Assembly (NCBI RefSeq): GCF_032854445.1
Contig: NC_088303.1
Coordinates: 13,771,501-13,835,500, forward strand
Source of the DNA: Liolophura sinensis
Taxonomy: Eukaryota; Mollusca; Polyplacophora; Chitonida; Chitonidae
Reading direction: 5' to 3'
Length of the DNA stretch: 64,000 bases
Both the position numbers and the translations under genes were made by a program. Positions 38,001 through 48,194 of the stretch are shown here, piece after piece. Each line of letters starts with the position of its first letter. The stretch's first letter is position 1. The notes under the pieces are model-generated. The model worked only from the letters and a program-made list of their open reading frames with translations. It was not told the origin of the DNA and made no database searches.

Positions 38001-41000
38001 CGCTTCACCTGTATTCAGGGTGTCACAGGTAACATCAGGTAAGACAAGTGGCTGATTACTGGTGATGTTAGTCTTCTGTAGGACAGGGGTGATTGCAGTC
38101 TGATAGCCTTGAAGTATTCTCACTCTGAATACATCTGTGATCTTGAATTGTGAAAGATCCATCACTTTTTATTTTATTCTCTCTTCAGCTATAGTTATAA
38201 TACATCAACTAACAAGAAAATCTGGCCCTTGTTAATATTCAAAGGTGAGTCTAGTGCTTATGGTGGAATTACCAGCCCCAATAACTCATTTGGTTCAGTA
38301 TCTGTTTCGGGGGTGGTAGAACCAGGGTCAGTCCTGGACAGGAGTGCAATGACTGTTTGACCCGTATCGTTATAATGGCTGAGGCGGGGAGGCTTGCTTG
38401 CCCTCGGTAAGTTGTCTCAGTGAAGCAGCACTAGATAAAAGAGTGGTGGAAATTGGTCCTACAACATGGAGGCACATTACATGCACTCTAAGGAATCCTT
38501 CGTCATCATATGGCTGAAAAATTGTGTGTTAAATTGTGACATTAAACCCTAAGCACTCACTCATTCATGGTGGAATTAACTTGAGCCTAGACTAAATGCC
38601 CATTGGTTTGTGGCTGGTACTAATATTTAAGTAAGTCACTAATTATTTGCTTAAGTTAAAGCACTGGACCCAGTCATTCTAAAGTGTATAAGTGGTTATA
38701 AGCCTGGTGTTAACCATAGTCCAGACTAAAGTACAGTAGATTTTGTATGAGAACAAGACTGGTATTAACCATAGTCCAGACTAAAGTTCAGTTGATTTTG
38801 TATGAGAACAAGACAAGTATTAACCATAGTCCAGACTAAAGTACAGTTGATTTTGTATGGGAACAAAACTGGTATTAACCATAGTCCAGACTAAAGTACA
38901 GTAGATTTTGTATGAGAAGAAGACTGGTATTAACCATAGTCCAGACTAAAGTACAGTTGATTTTGTATGAGAAGAAGACTGGTATTAACCATAGTCCAGA
39001 CTAAAGTACAGTTGATTTTGTATGAGAACAAGACTGATATTAACCATAGTCCAGACTAAAGTTCAGTTGATTTTGTATGAGAACAAGACAAGTATTAACC
39101 ATAGTCCAAACTAAAGTTCAGTTGATTTTGTATGAGAACAAGACAAGTATTAACCATAGTCCAGACTAAAGTACAGTTGATTTTGTATGAGAACAAGACT
39201 GGTATTAACCATAGTCCAGATTGAAGTACAGTTGATTTTGTATGAGAACAAGACTGGTATTAACAGTAGCCCAGAATAAAGTACAGTTGATTTTGTATGA
39301 AAACAAGACTGGTATTAACCATAGTCCAGACTAAAATACAATTGATTTTGCATGAGAAGAAGACTGGTATTAACCATAGTCCAGACTAAAGTACAGTTGA
39401 TTTTGTATGAGAACAAGACTGGTATTAACCATAGTCCAGACTAAAGTACAGTTGATTTTGCATGAGAAGAAGACTGGTATCAATCATAACCCAGACTAAA
39501 GTTCAGTTGATTTTGTATGAGAAGAAGACTGGTATTAACCATAGTCCAGACTAAAATACAATTGATTTTGTATGAGAAGAAGACTGGTATTAACCATAGT
39601 CCAGACTAAAATACAATTGATTTTGTATGAGAAGAAGACTGGTATTAACCATAGTCCAGACTAAAGTTCAGTTGATTTTGTATGAGAACAAGACTGGTAT
39701 TAACCATAGTCCAGACTAAAGTTCAGTTGATTTTGTATGAGAACAAGACAAGTATTAACCATAGTCCAGACTAAAGTACAGTTGATTTTGTATGAGAACA
39801 AAACTGGTATTAACCATAGTCCAGACTAAAGTACAGTAGATTTTGTATGAGAAGAAGACTGGTATTAACCATAGTCTAGACTAAAGTACAGTTGATTTTG
39901 TATGAGAACAAGACTGGTATTAACCATAGTCCAGACTAAAGTACAGTTGATTTTGTATGAGAAGAAGACTGGTATTAACCATAGTCCAGACTAAAGTTCA
40001 GTTGATTTTGTATGACAACAAGACTGGTATTAACCATAGTCCAGACTAAAGTACAGTTGATTTTGTATGGGAACAAAACTGGTATTAACCATAGTCCAGA
40101 CTAAAGTACAGTAGATTTTGTATGAGAAGAAGACTGGTATTAACCATAGTCCAGACTGAAGTACAGTTGATTTTGTATGAGAACAAGACTGGTATTAACC
40201 ATAGTCCAGACTAAAGTACAGTTGATTTTGTATGAGAACAAAACTGGTATTAACCATAGTCCAGACTAAAGTACAGTTGATTTTGTATGAGAAGAAGACT
40301 GGTATTAACCATAGTCCAGACTAAAGTTCAGTTGATTTTGTATGAGAACAAGACTGGTATTAACCATAGTCCAGACTAAAGTTCAGTTGATTTTGTATGA
40401 GAACAAGACAAGTATTAACCATAGTCCAGACTAAAGTACAGTTGATTTTGTATGGGAACAAAACTGGTATTAACCATAGTCCAGACTAAAGTACAGTAGA
40501 TTTTGTATGAGAAGAAGACTGGTATTAACCATAGTCTAGACTAAAGTACAGTTGATTTTGTATGAGAACAAGACTGGTATTAACCATAGTCCAGACTAAA
40601 GTACAGTTGATTTTGTATGAGAACAAGACTGGTATTAACCATAGTCCAGACTAAAGTACAGTTGATTTTGTATGAGAACAAAACTGGTATTAACCATAGT
40701 CCAGACTAAAGTACAGTTGATTTTGTATGAGAAGAAGACTGGTATTAACCATAGTCCAGACTAAAGTTCAGTTGATTTTGTATGAGAACAAGACTGGTAT
40801 TAACCATAGTCCAGACTAAAGTTCAGTTGATTTTGTATGAGAACAAGACAAGTATTAACCATAGTCCAGACTAAAGTACAGTTGATTTTGTATGGGAACA
40901 AAACTGGTATTAACCATAGTCCAGACTAAAGTACAGTAGATTTTGTATGAGAAGAAGACTGGTATTAACCATAGTCTAGACTAAAGTACAGTTGATTTTG

Positions 41001-44000
41001 TATGAGAACAAGACTGGTATTAACCATAGTCCAGACTAAAGTACAGTTGATTTTGTATGAGAACAAGACTGGTATTAACCATAGTCCAGACTAAAGTACA
41101 GTTGATTTTGTATGAGAACAAGACTGGTATTAACCATAGTCCAGACTAAAGTTCAGTTGATTTTGTATGAGAACAAGACAAGTATTAACCATAGTCCACA
41201 CTAAAGTACAGTTGATTTTGTATGAGAACAAGACTGGTATTAACCATAGTCCAGACTAAAGTACAGTTGATTTTGTATGAGAACAAGACTGGTATTAACC
41301 ATAGTCCAGACTAAAGTTCAGTTGATTTTGTATGAGAACAAGACAAGTATTAACCATAGTCCAGACTAAAGTACAGTTGATTTTGTATGGGAACAAAACT
41401 GGTATTAACCATAGTCCAGACTAAAGTACAGTAGATTTTGTATGAGAAGAAGACTGGTATTAACCATAGTCCAGACTAAAGTACAGTTGATTTTGTATGA
41501 GAACAAGACAAGTATTAACCATAGTCCAGACTAAAGTACAGTTGATTTTGTATGAGAACAAGACTGGTATTAACCATAGTCCAGACTAAAGTTCAGTTGA
41601 TTTTGTATGAGAACAAGACAAGTATTAACCATAGTCCAGACTAAAGTACAGTTGATTTTGTATGGGAACAAAACTGGTATTAACCATAGTCCAGACTAAA
41701 GTACAGTTGATTTTGTATGAGAACAAGACTGGTATTAACCATAGTCCAGACTGAAGTACAGTTGATTTTGTATGAGAACAAGACTGGTATTAACCATAGT
41801 CCAGACTGAAGTACAGTTGATTTTGTATGAGAACAAGACTGGTATTAACCATAGTCCAGACTGAAGTACAGTTGATTTTGTATGAGAACAAGACTGGTAT
41901 TAACAGTAGCCCTGAATAAAGTACAGTTGATTTTGTATGAAAACAAGACAAGTATTAACCATAGTCCAGACTAAAGTACAGTTGATTTTGCATGAGAAGA
42001 AGACTGGTATTAACCATAGTCCAGACTAAAGTACAGTTGATTTTGTATGAGAACAAGACTGGTATTAACCATAGTCCAGACTGAAGTACAGTTGATTTTG
42101 TATGAGAAGAAGACTGGTATTAACAGTAGCCCAGAATAAAGTACAGTTGATTTTGTATGAAAACAAGACTGGTATTAACCATAGTCCAGACTAAAGTACA
42201 GTTGATTTTGCATGAGAAGAAGACTGGTATTAACCATAGTCCAGACTAAAGTACAGTTGATTTTGTATGAGAACAAGACTGGTATTAACCATAGTCCAGA
42301 CTAAAGTACAGTTGATTTTGCATGAGAAGAAGACTGGTATTAACCATAGTCCAGACTAAAGTACAGTTGATTTTGTATGAGAAGAAGACTGGTATTAAAG
42401 AATTAAGTCTGGCTTAAATTTCAATACTCGTTTGAACAACTGGCCCCTCTTTTAAAACATGTGATTAGCCCCTGACAGTCAGACAGTGGGATTGCAGACA
42501 AAAATCAAGCTTTTCTGGTTCAGCTGTGACTTCAAGTCAGACGATTTGTCAGGCAAATGGTAAATGGACAGTGGTTTTATACTGTAGGCACTGCAGCTTT
42601 CTGTGCCAATGAATCTAAAGATCTGCCAGCATAAATGAACAGATCTTGGGCAAAATAGTGAAGACAAATGAGCGAAATAAATAATTATATAAATTTATGT
42701 AGAATGGCTTTACTTTTTAACAGTTTTGAACTAGCGCAGGAGCCAGTTTAGTATTCATTTAATTTATTTCAATTTTAACCCAGTATGTACATGTGGTAAG
42801 GAATAATTGGTCCTTTTGATTTCATGATCAGTGTACAGAAAACACAAAGGTACAACTACATATTGGGTTTGGTTTTTCAGTACAGACTGTCTGAACGATA
42901 CTAGGAACCCCCTACATGTGGAAGAGTCTGTTTACTACTTCTCCTGTCCCAAAGGCCTGAAGAGACAAATCAGTGAGACAACATGGAAGACCAATGGATC
43001 ATATAATGAGTGTAAGGGTACTGACGCTAACAGTAGTTTGTCATGAACACTAATGGAAGAACTTAAAAGTGTTTGAACAAAACACTATTCTGTTCTTGTT
43101 CCATTTTGAAAGATGGCCACAGCTGGTCAGTGAAGAAGTAAGCGATATTACTGATCTATAAATGACCAAGGATTCTAAGGTCAAACTTTTGAACTTATGC
43201 AACCTTGTGTTAGACAATACAAATAGAAATCTTTTGGTTTTATTTTAGCTGATAATAGGGTAGAAATGTTCTTATTTACCTGCTCTAACAGTACTAACAG
43301 TGTTTATTTGGAAAGAGAGTTTGATAAATTGTCAATAAATTAACAGTTCAAGGAAGATCAGTGTATAAATTCCTTAATGATCATTTGTACAAACAGTGCT
43401 CAAATAATAAAATACACCTTTAATCTACTACACTTCTGCAGGTGCCCAATTTACAGTAAAGCAAAGCCGAAGCGACTCAATGCTGCAGGTTGAATCCATG
43501 AAGGAACAATATCAGTTTGAAGCGTCTGAACGCTATAGGGGTTCTTGCAAGTGGGAAAAAAAGCAACAGATTTTGATAATTTTATAAATAATTGTCTCAT
43601 ATGTTTAACTGACTCTTAGCTGCTGGCCTGTTGCTGTTATGCTGACCCAGAAGTTTCTGGTTTCTCTGTAGTGGCTACACTACTTTTTGGCACAAGTGAA
43701 GAGGCTGTGAAGCACCTGTTTTCACGGAACACCCACCTGGAGTTTGGCTACGCCTCTCTGTTCACTGTCCTGCCTTTCTACTTCCTCATGGTCTGCTGGG
43801 CGTCAGGTACCTCTGTCTCCTGTGGCATCCTAGTGCCCATGCTGTAAGTGCACGCATGTTAATGAACTTACCATTTGTGTGTTGCTGAGATAATCCTAGA
43901 TAGATTTGTGTGTTGCTGAGATAATCCTAGATAGATTTGTGTGTTGCTGAGATAATCCTAGATAGATTTGTGGTTTAACTCTCATTTTGTTTTGTTGATT

Positions 44001-47000
44001 TGATGGGATAATTATACCATATATATCCAGTGTCTTCATTCATAAAGAATTAAAGAAGAGAAATCTGAATTGAACGTAATAAATATGGTACAACATTTCA
44101 TTTATTTGCCTTACATGGTCAGATAGTAGGTATTTAGCGCTACTAGACACTATTTTGACAAATTGTTGTTTTTAAAACCCTGTTTATCCATGCATAAGAC
44201 TTTGTCACCATACCCACCAGGTTTAATTGTATAAAATGTAGATTAGTTAGCTGTTTTGGTCTTTATAATCAGAATATTGCTGGTAATCTTAATTGAGGGG
44301 ATGTGAAATACGTCATGTTACAGAGTGGAGGTTTATCTGTGTACACTGTATGCTGTTGTGTAACAGTTTATCTCTCCATTCGGTTTATATTTGGGTGTGT
44401 TGTTGTGGTAACTGAAAGCCTTGTGCAAGGTACTTGTATGTGTATCTCTCTGTTTACGTCAGGTATATTGGAGCTCTGTATGGCCGTATCATTGGTCAGG
44501 TTCTAGTCACACTTTTCTCTGTACACTCTGAGGATTCTGGGTACTGGGCATGGATGGACCCAGGAGCATTTGCTCTAATCGGTGCTGCATCATTTTTTGG
44601 GGGAGTATCAAGGCTAACATTAGCTGTTACTGTTATTATGGTGAGTGTAAGCCTTGGATACAAGTAACTTGTGCAATTTTCCTATTGGTTGTTCTGGATG
44701 GACATTATGTTGTGATCTACGCTTACAACATTGCAGAAACACCGTGTGCTAAAGTACAGGTTGGTTGATTGATTGATAGTGGTTAAACTCTGTCATAAAG
44801 AATTTTTAACTTACATTACGATGATCAGATTTATAAGTAGAGGAAACAGGATTAAATAATCAACCTTCTCCATGTGCTGTGACAAACCTGCAGCTGAAAA
44901 GTTTTAAATGCTCAGACTTTTTCAGTGAAGCTCCTGGTAGTCTCATTGTGAAAGCACTTTGAGCCAGTGAGGTCCGCAAGTACAATGTGTGCTTATATAA
45001 ACACAGTGCGGCGATCACACTATCTTGATGGACACAGTAAACTGATAGAGTCTATCTCGGTCCTGATAAATAGCCTGGGACAATTGAAGGTGCATCCAGT
45101 CTGGTCCCACGTGATAAGTTCCGCCAGTATTAAACCTGTGGATGGTTGTTGTTTTCCCAGGGCTCTCTCACCATAATGGCTGACCTTGTATTTGAAGTGA
45201 AATGTTTTTGAATATGCTCTAAAATTCCAATCAGATAAAATCAAAGAGATATTGTGGTGGATCTCCTTCATTTGTGAGTTGTACAGTGTAAGTATAAAAT
45301 AAGAGACATAAAGTATCTCATGAAGATCATGTTTATGCGTCCATGTACGAAATTTGCAGATGGAGCTGACAAATGATGTTCAGTTTCTCTTGCCCATCAT
45401 GGTGTCTGTGATGGTGTCCAAGTGGGTGGGCGACTTCTTCACTCACCCTCTCTACCATGCCTTACTGGAGCTGAAGTGCATACCCTTCCTGGACCAGGAC
45501 CCTACCAATATTGTCATAAACAAGAAACAAACGTAAGCTTGAATGTTCACTCATTTATTGCATCATAAAATTGCTTTGCTTGAGGATACTTTTCTTTTTT
45601 GCATTCATCATGTGGGATTATGTCATACTTATCTTTGTAAGGCCAAATTCAAAAGATGATTTAGTGTGCAAATTTATATATGGTAGAAATTTTTCTCAGA
45701 TTAAAACATATCTTTTTTGGTTTAAGTATAAACTGAAGGCCTTTCTGTTTGCACAACCTAATGCTCCTGGAAGGCATCAAACCAAGCACATTTCAAGAAG
45801 AAGAGCCAATGTAGAGTGTGTAATACTTAACGGAATGCTTTTGAAGCATAAAACAGTTAAACAAGCAGATATATACATGGTGAATTTTTCTGATGTGGAC
45901 AGGGTAAGCCTAGAGCTTTTCACGGCGCGAGATGTGATGGCCTCCCCTGTCTGCACAGTCACACCTGTAGAGAAGGTGGCAACTCTGGCTCACTACCTGA
46001 TGACCACAAACCATGGGGGATTCCCTGTCATCCAGCACACTCGTCAGGGAGATGAGGTGTTCTACGGGCTGATCACCAGGTGAATTGTTCTGATGTGGTC
46101 TTCTATCAGATATCAGTACCGTAGATTCGCCTACTCTCTGTGTTCATGGGGACATGGTGACATTGAGATTTTGATGATTATCAATGGAACATTGCACTCT
46201 CAAATGTTCATTTCGGACAGGTGTTCCTCTCATACAGAAATTTGAAGAAAGGTTCGGGGGCTTAACACAGGCATTAATTAAACTGCCTTTGTATAGAAGG
46301 AATATTCTTGAATATGTTGTCTTGTCTGGTGGATGGATGGGTGGAGCGTGACTTATAGATATCTGGTATTGACTGATGTGTTTCAGACTGGAGGTGACTG
46401 TGTTGCTTATGAATGAAGACCTGTTTATTCCCGAACCCTCAGGTGACTTGGATCTACACAGCAGGGACATCACAGATATCGATTATCATCAGGTAGATAC
46501 ATGTAGTTTGGTGAAGCCTTCCAATGTTTAACATCACCTTTTAGGTGAGGTTACTTGTCAACTGACATATTGTAAGTTGTTCATTGCACTTTACATGTGT
46601 TAAGTTTTACCCTGAACAGAAGGTATGTATGAGGCTGTAGAGATTACACCTGATGTATTCTACATGTAGGTACATATCATTTAATAAATAAGATATTTAG
46701 TCTCATCAACTATAACTGCCAGTGCAAAATATATGTAACATCAAGGAACATATGCACTGCAATGTAAGATATTTTTGCTATCAGTTTCTGCACAGAAATG
46801 AACAAGTTACATCTTAAATCTTGTAATATTGATAGTTTGCCATGAGCATGTTGTTTCAGTGGTATTAAATACGAGTCCAGTCTTTACATAGGAACACATG
46901 TACCTTGATGACTTGTCATCACAACACTGCCCTTTCAATCACAACATAAACTCTGTCATTAAAGTTGAGTACAGGTGCAATCAAATGTAAAGGTATTGTG

Positions 47001-48194
47001 ATATTGTTCTGTCATTTTTTACTTTTGTGACATTCCAGTTGACAATAGACAAACTGTCAGACCCTGACAGAGTGAGTGCTGCCCTGGAGAAGTACTCACA
47101 GGACGAGGAGTATCAAAACTTGTACATCAATCTAGTGAGTAGTCATAGATGTCGAAATAAGGCACCTTAATCTAGTATGTGGCCAGAGATGGCCAAAGAT
47201 GGTACATTAATCTGTTACTTGGTCATAGATGTTAATGAGGTGAGTGATCAGAGATGGCCATTTATAAAGTATGAACCACCCCTTACATTCTACAGGGGTA
47301 ACCCAGTAGCCGCCTATTTACAGTCTGCCAGGAGTCAGCCCCTAGCCTACCTAAAGCTTGTCACTTGTCTAATGTATGCCTATTATAAATTGTATTATAC
47401 CACTATATCTACTAATAAAACCACTTCACCTACTGTAATAAAAATTTTCACATTTTATCCCCCTTCTTTTTTGTTTATTTTTTTTTTATCGGAGTTTTAG
47501 TTTAGAGTTGTAAATGGGATGGTCACATATCCTGTGTATTTCTGCAGTCAACACCAAACCTGATGGTTTTGTCTGTTATACATTCTGCTATGATATTGTG
47601 GTTCTGTGACTGTTGATCTCCTCAGTAATGTTAATATGTCAACAATCCTGTAGACATGTGAAAGAAAATAGTTCGTGTTTATTCTTGTACTTTGTAGAAG
47701 TAAGGTTACCTTTCAACATCCATATTAAACCTGTTTAAAGTAAGACATGAAGAGCAATTTGGTTTCATTTGCATATAATGAAGCTAAATGTGCTGGTGAG
47801 GGCTTCCAAAAGCCTTTTGTCATATCATAATTTGCCCCTCGATAAATATAAGGAAAAATTGTTCTAGCTATAAAATTGCTGTGAAGGAGAAAGTTCATGT
47901 TTGTTCCCTCCGCAGAAACCGTACATCAACCAGTCAGCTCTGTGTGTACCAGAGAAGTTCTCGCTGCACAGAACCTACATCATTTTCCGTAGCTTGGGCC
48001 TTCGTCACCTGACCGTAGTGAATGACCATAACCATGTGCTGGGGATCATCACCAGGAAAGACCTGATGGGCTACAACATTGAGGAGAAACTCACCTCTGT
48101 GATGGGCTCTCGTCTGAATTACACAGGTGCTGAGAGGTCAGAGGTCGAGCTAGAGAGTCCCACGGCTGACCGACCAATGGCAGCAGTTCTCTGA
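29071..48194 (+). CDS. CLCN7-like: CLC-6/7-type H+/Cl- exchange transporter (complete, 18 coding exons, 888 aa)
   Basis: Exons are 29071-29223, 29430-29572, 30086-30215, 30830-30910, 31401-31576, 32049-32141, 33329-33572, 34384-34578, 37950-38038, 38189-38244, 42886-43011, 43672-43843, 44463-44640, 45360-45532, 45903-46079, 46387-46492, 47039-47134 and 47916-48194 (2667 nt, in phase). Hallmarks are ESLDY in the N-terminus, the anion-filter loop GGSGIPE (S178), gating glutamate E221 in GPEGP, proton-glutamate E288 in LLFSMEEVS (hence exchanger, not channel), and GTSVSCGILVPML. Two CBS domains lie at ~675-735 and ~800-858. The family mediates 2Cl-/1H+ exchange in late endosomes and lysosomes. 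It is not clearly closer to human CLC-6 or CLC-7. GPEGP replaces the usual GKEGP, and the lumenal loop has N-glycosylation sequons. The frame stays open for eight codons upstream of the ATG to the acceptor, so a longer N-terminus is possible. Introns contain very large satellites. Confidence 0.92.
30240..30575 (-). mobile_element. SINE-like family B copy, antisense in CLC intron 3
   Basis: Reading the minus strand: GGTGGTAGATCCAGGGTCAA, GGACAACTTACTTGCTCTCG, GTCTCAGTGAAGCAGCACTA, CAAGGAGGCACATTACCTGC, and a tail of GTCATATGACTAAAAGATGG, GTACAACGTTACACCCCAAG and CACTCACTC. The same order occurs in plus orientation at 38283-38566. The element begins 24 nt downstream of the exon 3 donor. Confidence 0.8.
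31128..31372 (+). repeat. (ATTC)n-type degenerate microsatellite
   Basis: CATTCATTCA/TTTATTCATTCAAA motifs fill about 245 bp and end roughly 30 nt before the exon 5 acceptor at 31400. They form the pyrimidine-rich approach to that acceptor. Confidence 0.85.
33696..33780 (+). mobile_element. 5'-truncated family A SINE in CLC intron 7
   Basis: CCACCATAATGCTGGCCGCT, GTCGTATAAGTGAAATATTC, TTGAGTACGTCATAAAACAC and CAATCAGATAAATAAATC. Only the 3' part is present, 123 nt downstream of the exon 7 donor. Confidence 0.85.
34507..37690 (+). repeat. 84-bp satellite derived from CLC exon 8 plus its splice donor, 35 copies
   Basis: The founder unit spans the exon/intron border: 72 coding nt (34507-34578) plus 12 intronic nt (GTAGGCTATGTT). 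I counted 35 units by the GGGTCTGGGTG(C/A)AG landmark; they are 82-84 bp long, and a SINE interrupts the array at 35324-35594. Regular units carry TTACAG|AGG (acceptor-like) and GTGATG|GTAGGC (the exon 8 donor). Translated in the exon frame the unit is 28 hydrophobic residues (begins MVGYVRLLAMLQRVW). Units with GTGTAGTAGG or GTTAGTGATGG lost 1 or 2 nt and break the frame. The last part is open for about nine units. Confidence 0.95.
35310..35608 (-). mobile_element. Full-length family A tRNA-SINE inserted inside the 84-bp array, with TSD
   Basis: The body is 35324-35594 on the minus strand, ending in a 3' A-tail (a ~20-nt T run on plus). A 14-bp target-site duplication GAACCTGTTAGTGA flanks it at 35310-35323 and 35595-35608. 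Head on the minus strand: GGCCTCCGTGGCTCAGTCGG (A-box) and GCTGTGAGTTCAAGACCAG (B-box). Central domain: GGTCGTGGGTTTCCCCCGGG and ATAATGCTGGCCGCCGTCG. Tail: CTTGAGTACGGCGTAAAACA. This is the best-preserved copy in the window. Confidence 0.95.
38283..38566 (+). mobile_element. SINE-like family B copy, sense, in CLC intron 10
   Basis: GGTGGTAGAACCAGGGTCAG, CTCGGTAAGTTGTCTCAGTG, AAGCAGCACTAGATAA, CATGGAGGCACATTACATGC, and a tail with CATATGGCTGAAAAATTGTG and GACATTAAACCCTAAGCACT + CACTC. The element starts 38 nt downstream of the exon 10 donor and is followed by the 55-bp satellite. Confidence 0.8.
38690..42405 (+). repeat. 55-bp intronic satellite, about 67 copies, with higher-order structure
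   Basis: The unit is built from GTATTAACCATAGTCCAGAC, TAAAGTACAGTTGATTTTGT and ATGAGAACAAGACTG (55 bp). A marker variant (TATGGGAACAAAACTGG) recurs with its GAACAAAACT word at 40071, 40456, 40896, 41391 and 41666. These spacings are 385, 440, 495 and 275 bp, all exact multiples of 55. In most of the blocks I compared it is preceded by an AAGACAAG variant and followed by a CAGTAGATTTTG variant. The array fills most of the intron between CLC exons 10 and 11. Confidence 0.95.
42871..42886 (+). promoter_or_regulatory. Tandem 3' splice sites before CLC exon 11
   Basis: GGTTTTTCAG|TACAG|ACTG offers two AG acceptors 5 nt apart (exon start 42881 or 42886). The distal site is in phase with exon 10 and the proximal site with exon 9, so skipping the 56-nt exon 10 keeps the frame only if the proximal AG is used. 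Confidence 0.6.
43872..43976 (+). repeat. 31-bp minisatellite just downstream of CLC exon 12 donor
   Basis: Just over three nearly perfect copies of ATTTGTGTGTTGCTGAGATA + ATCCTAGATAG. The array begins about 28 nt after the GT at 43844. Confidence 0.9.
45130..45245 (+). mobile_element. Old 5'-truncated family A SINE in CLC intron 13
   Basis: CCTGTGGATGG, CCCAGGGCTCTC, CACCATAATGGCTG, GTGAAATGTTTTTGAATATG and CCAATCAGATAAAAT show a diverged family A 3' half, close to the exon 14 acceptor. Confidence 0.65.
47125..47240 (+). repeat. Imperfect ~40-bp triplication spanning CLC exon 17 donor
   Basis: Three diverged copies can be aligned. They start at ACATCAATCTAGTGAGTAGT (exon end plus donor), CCTTAATCTAGTATGTGGCC and CATTAATCTGTTACTTGGTC, and each continues with an AGATG-type word. 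The first copy contains the real donor at 47135. Confidence 0.55.

Noticed and set aside
45571-45902. Upstream part of the open frame before CLC exon 15
   Set aside because: Intron read-through: a good acceptor at 45901-45902 joins in phase with exon 14 and restores the conserved LFTARDVM start of CBS1.
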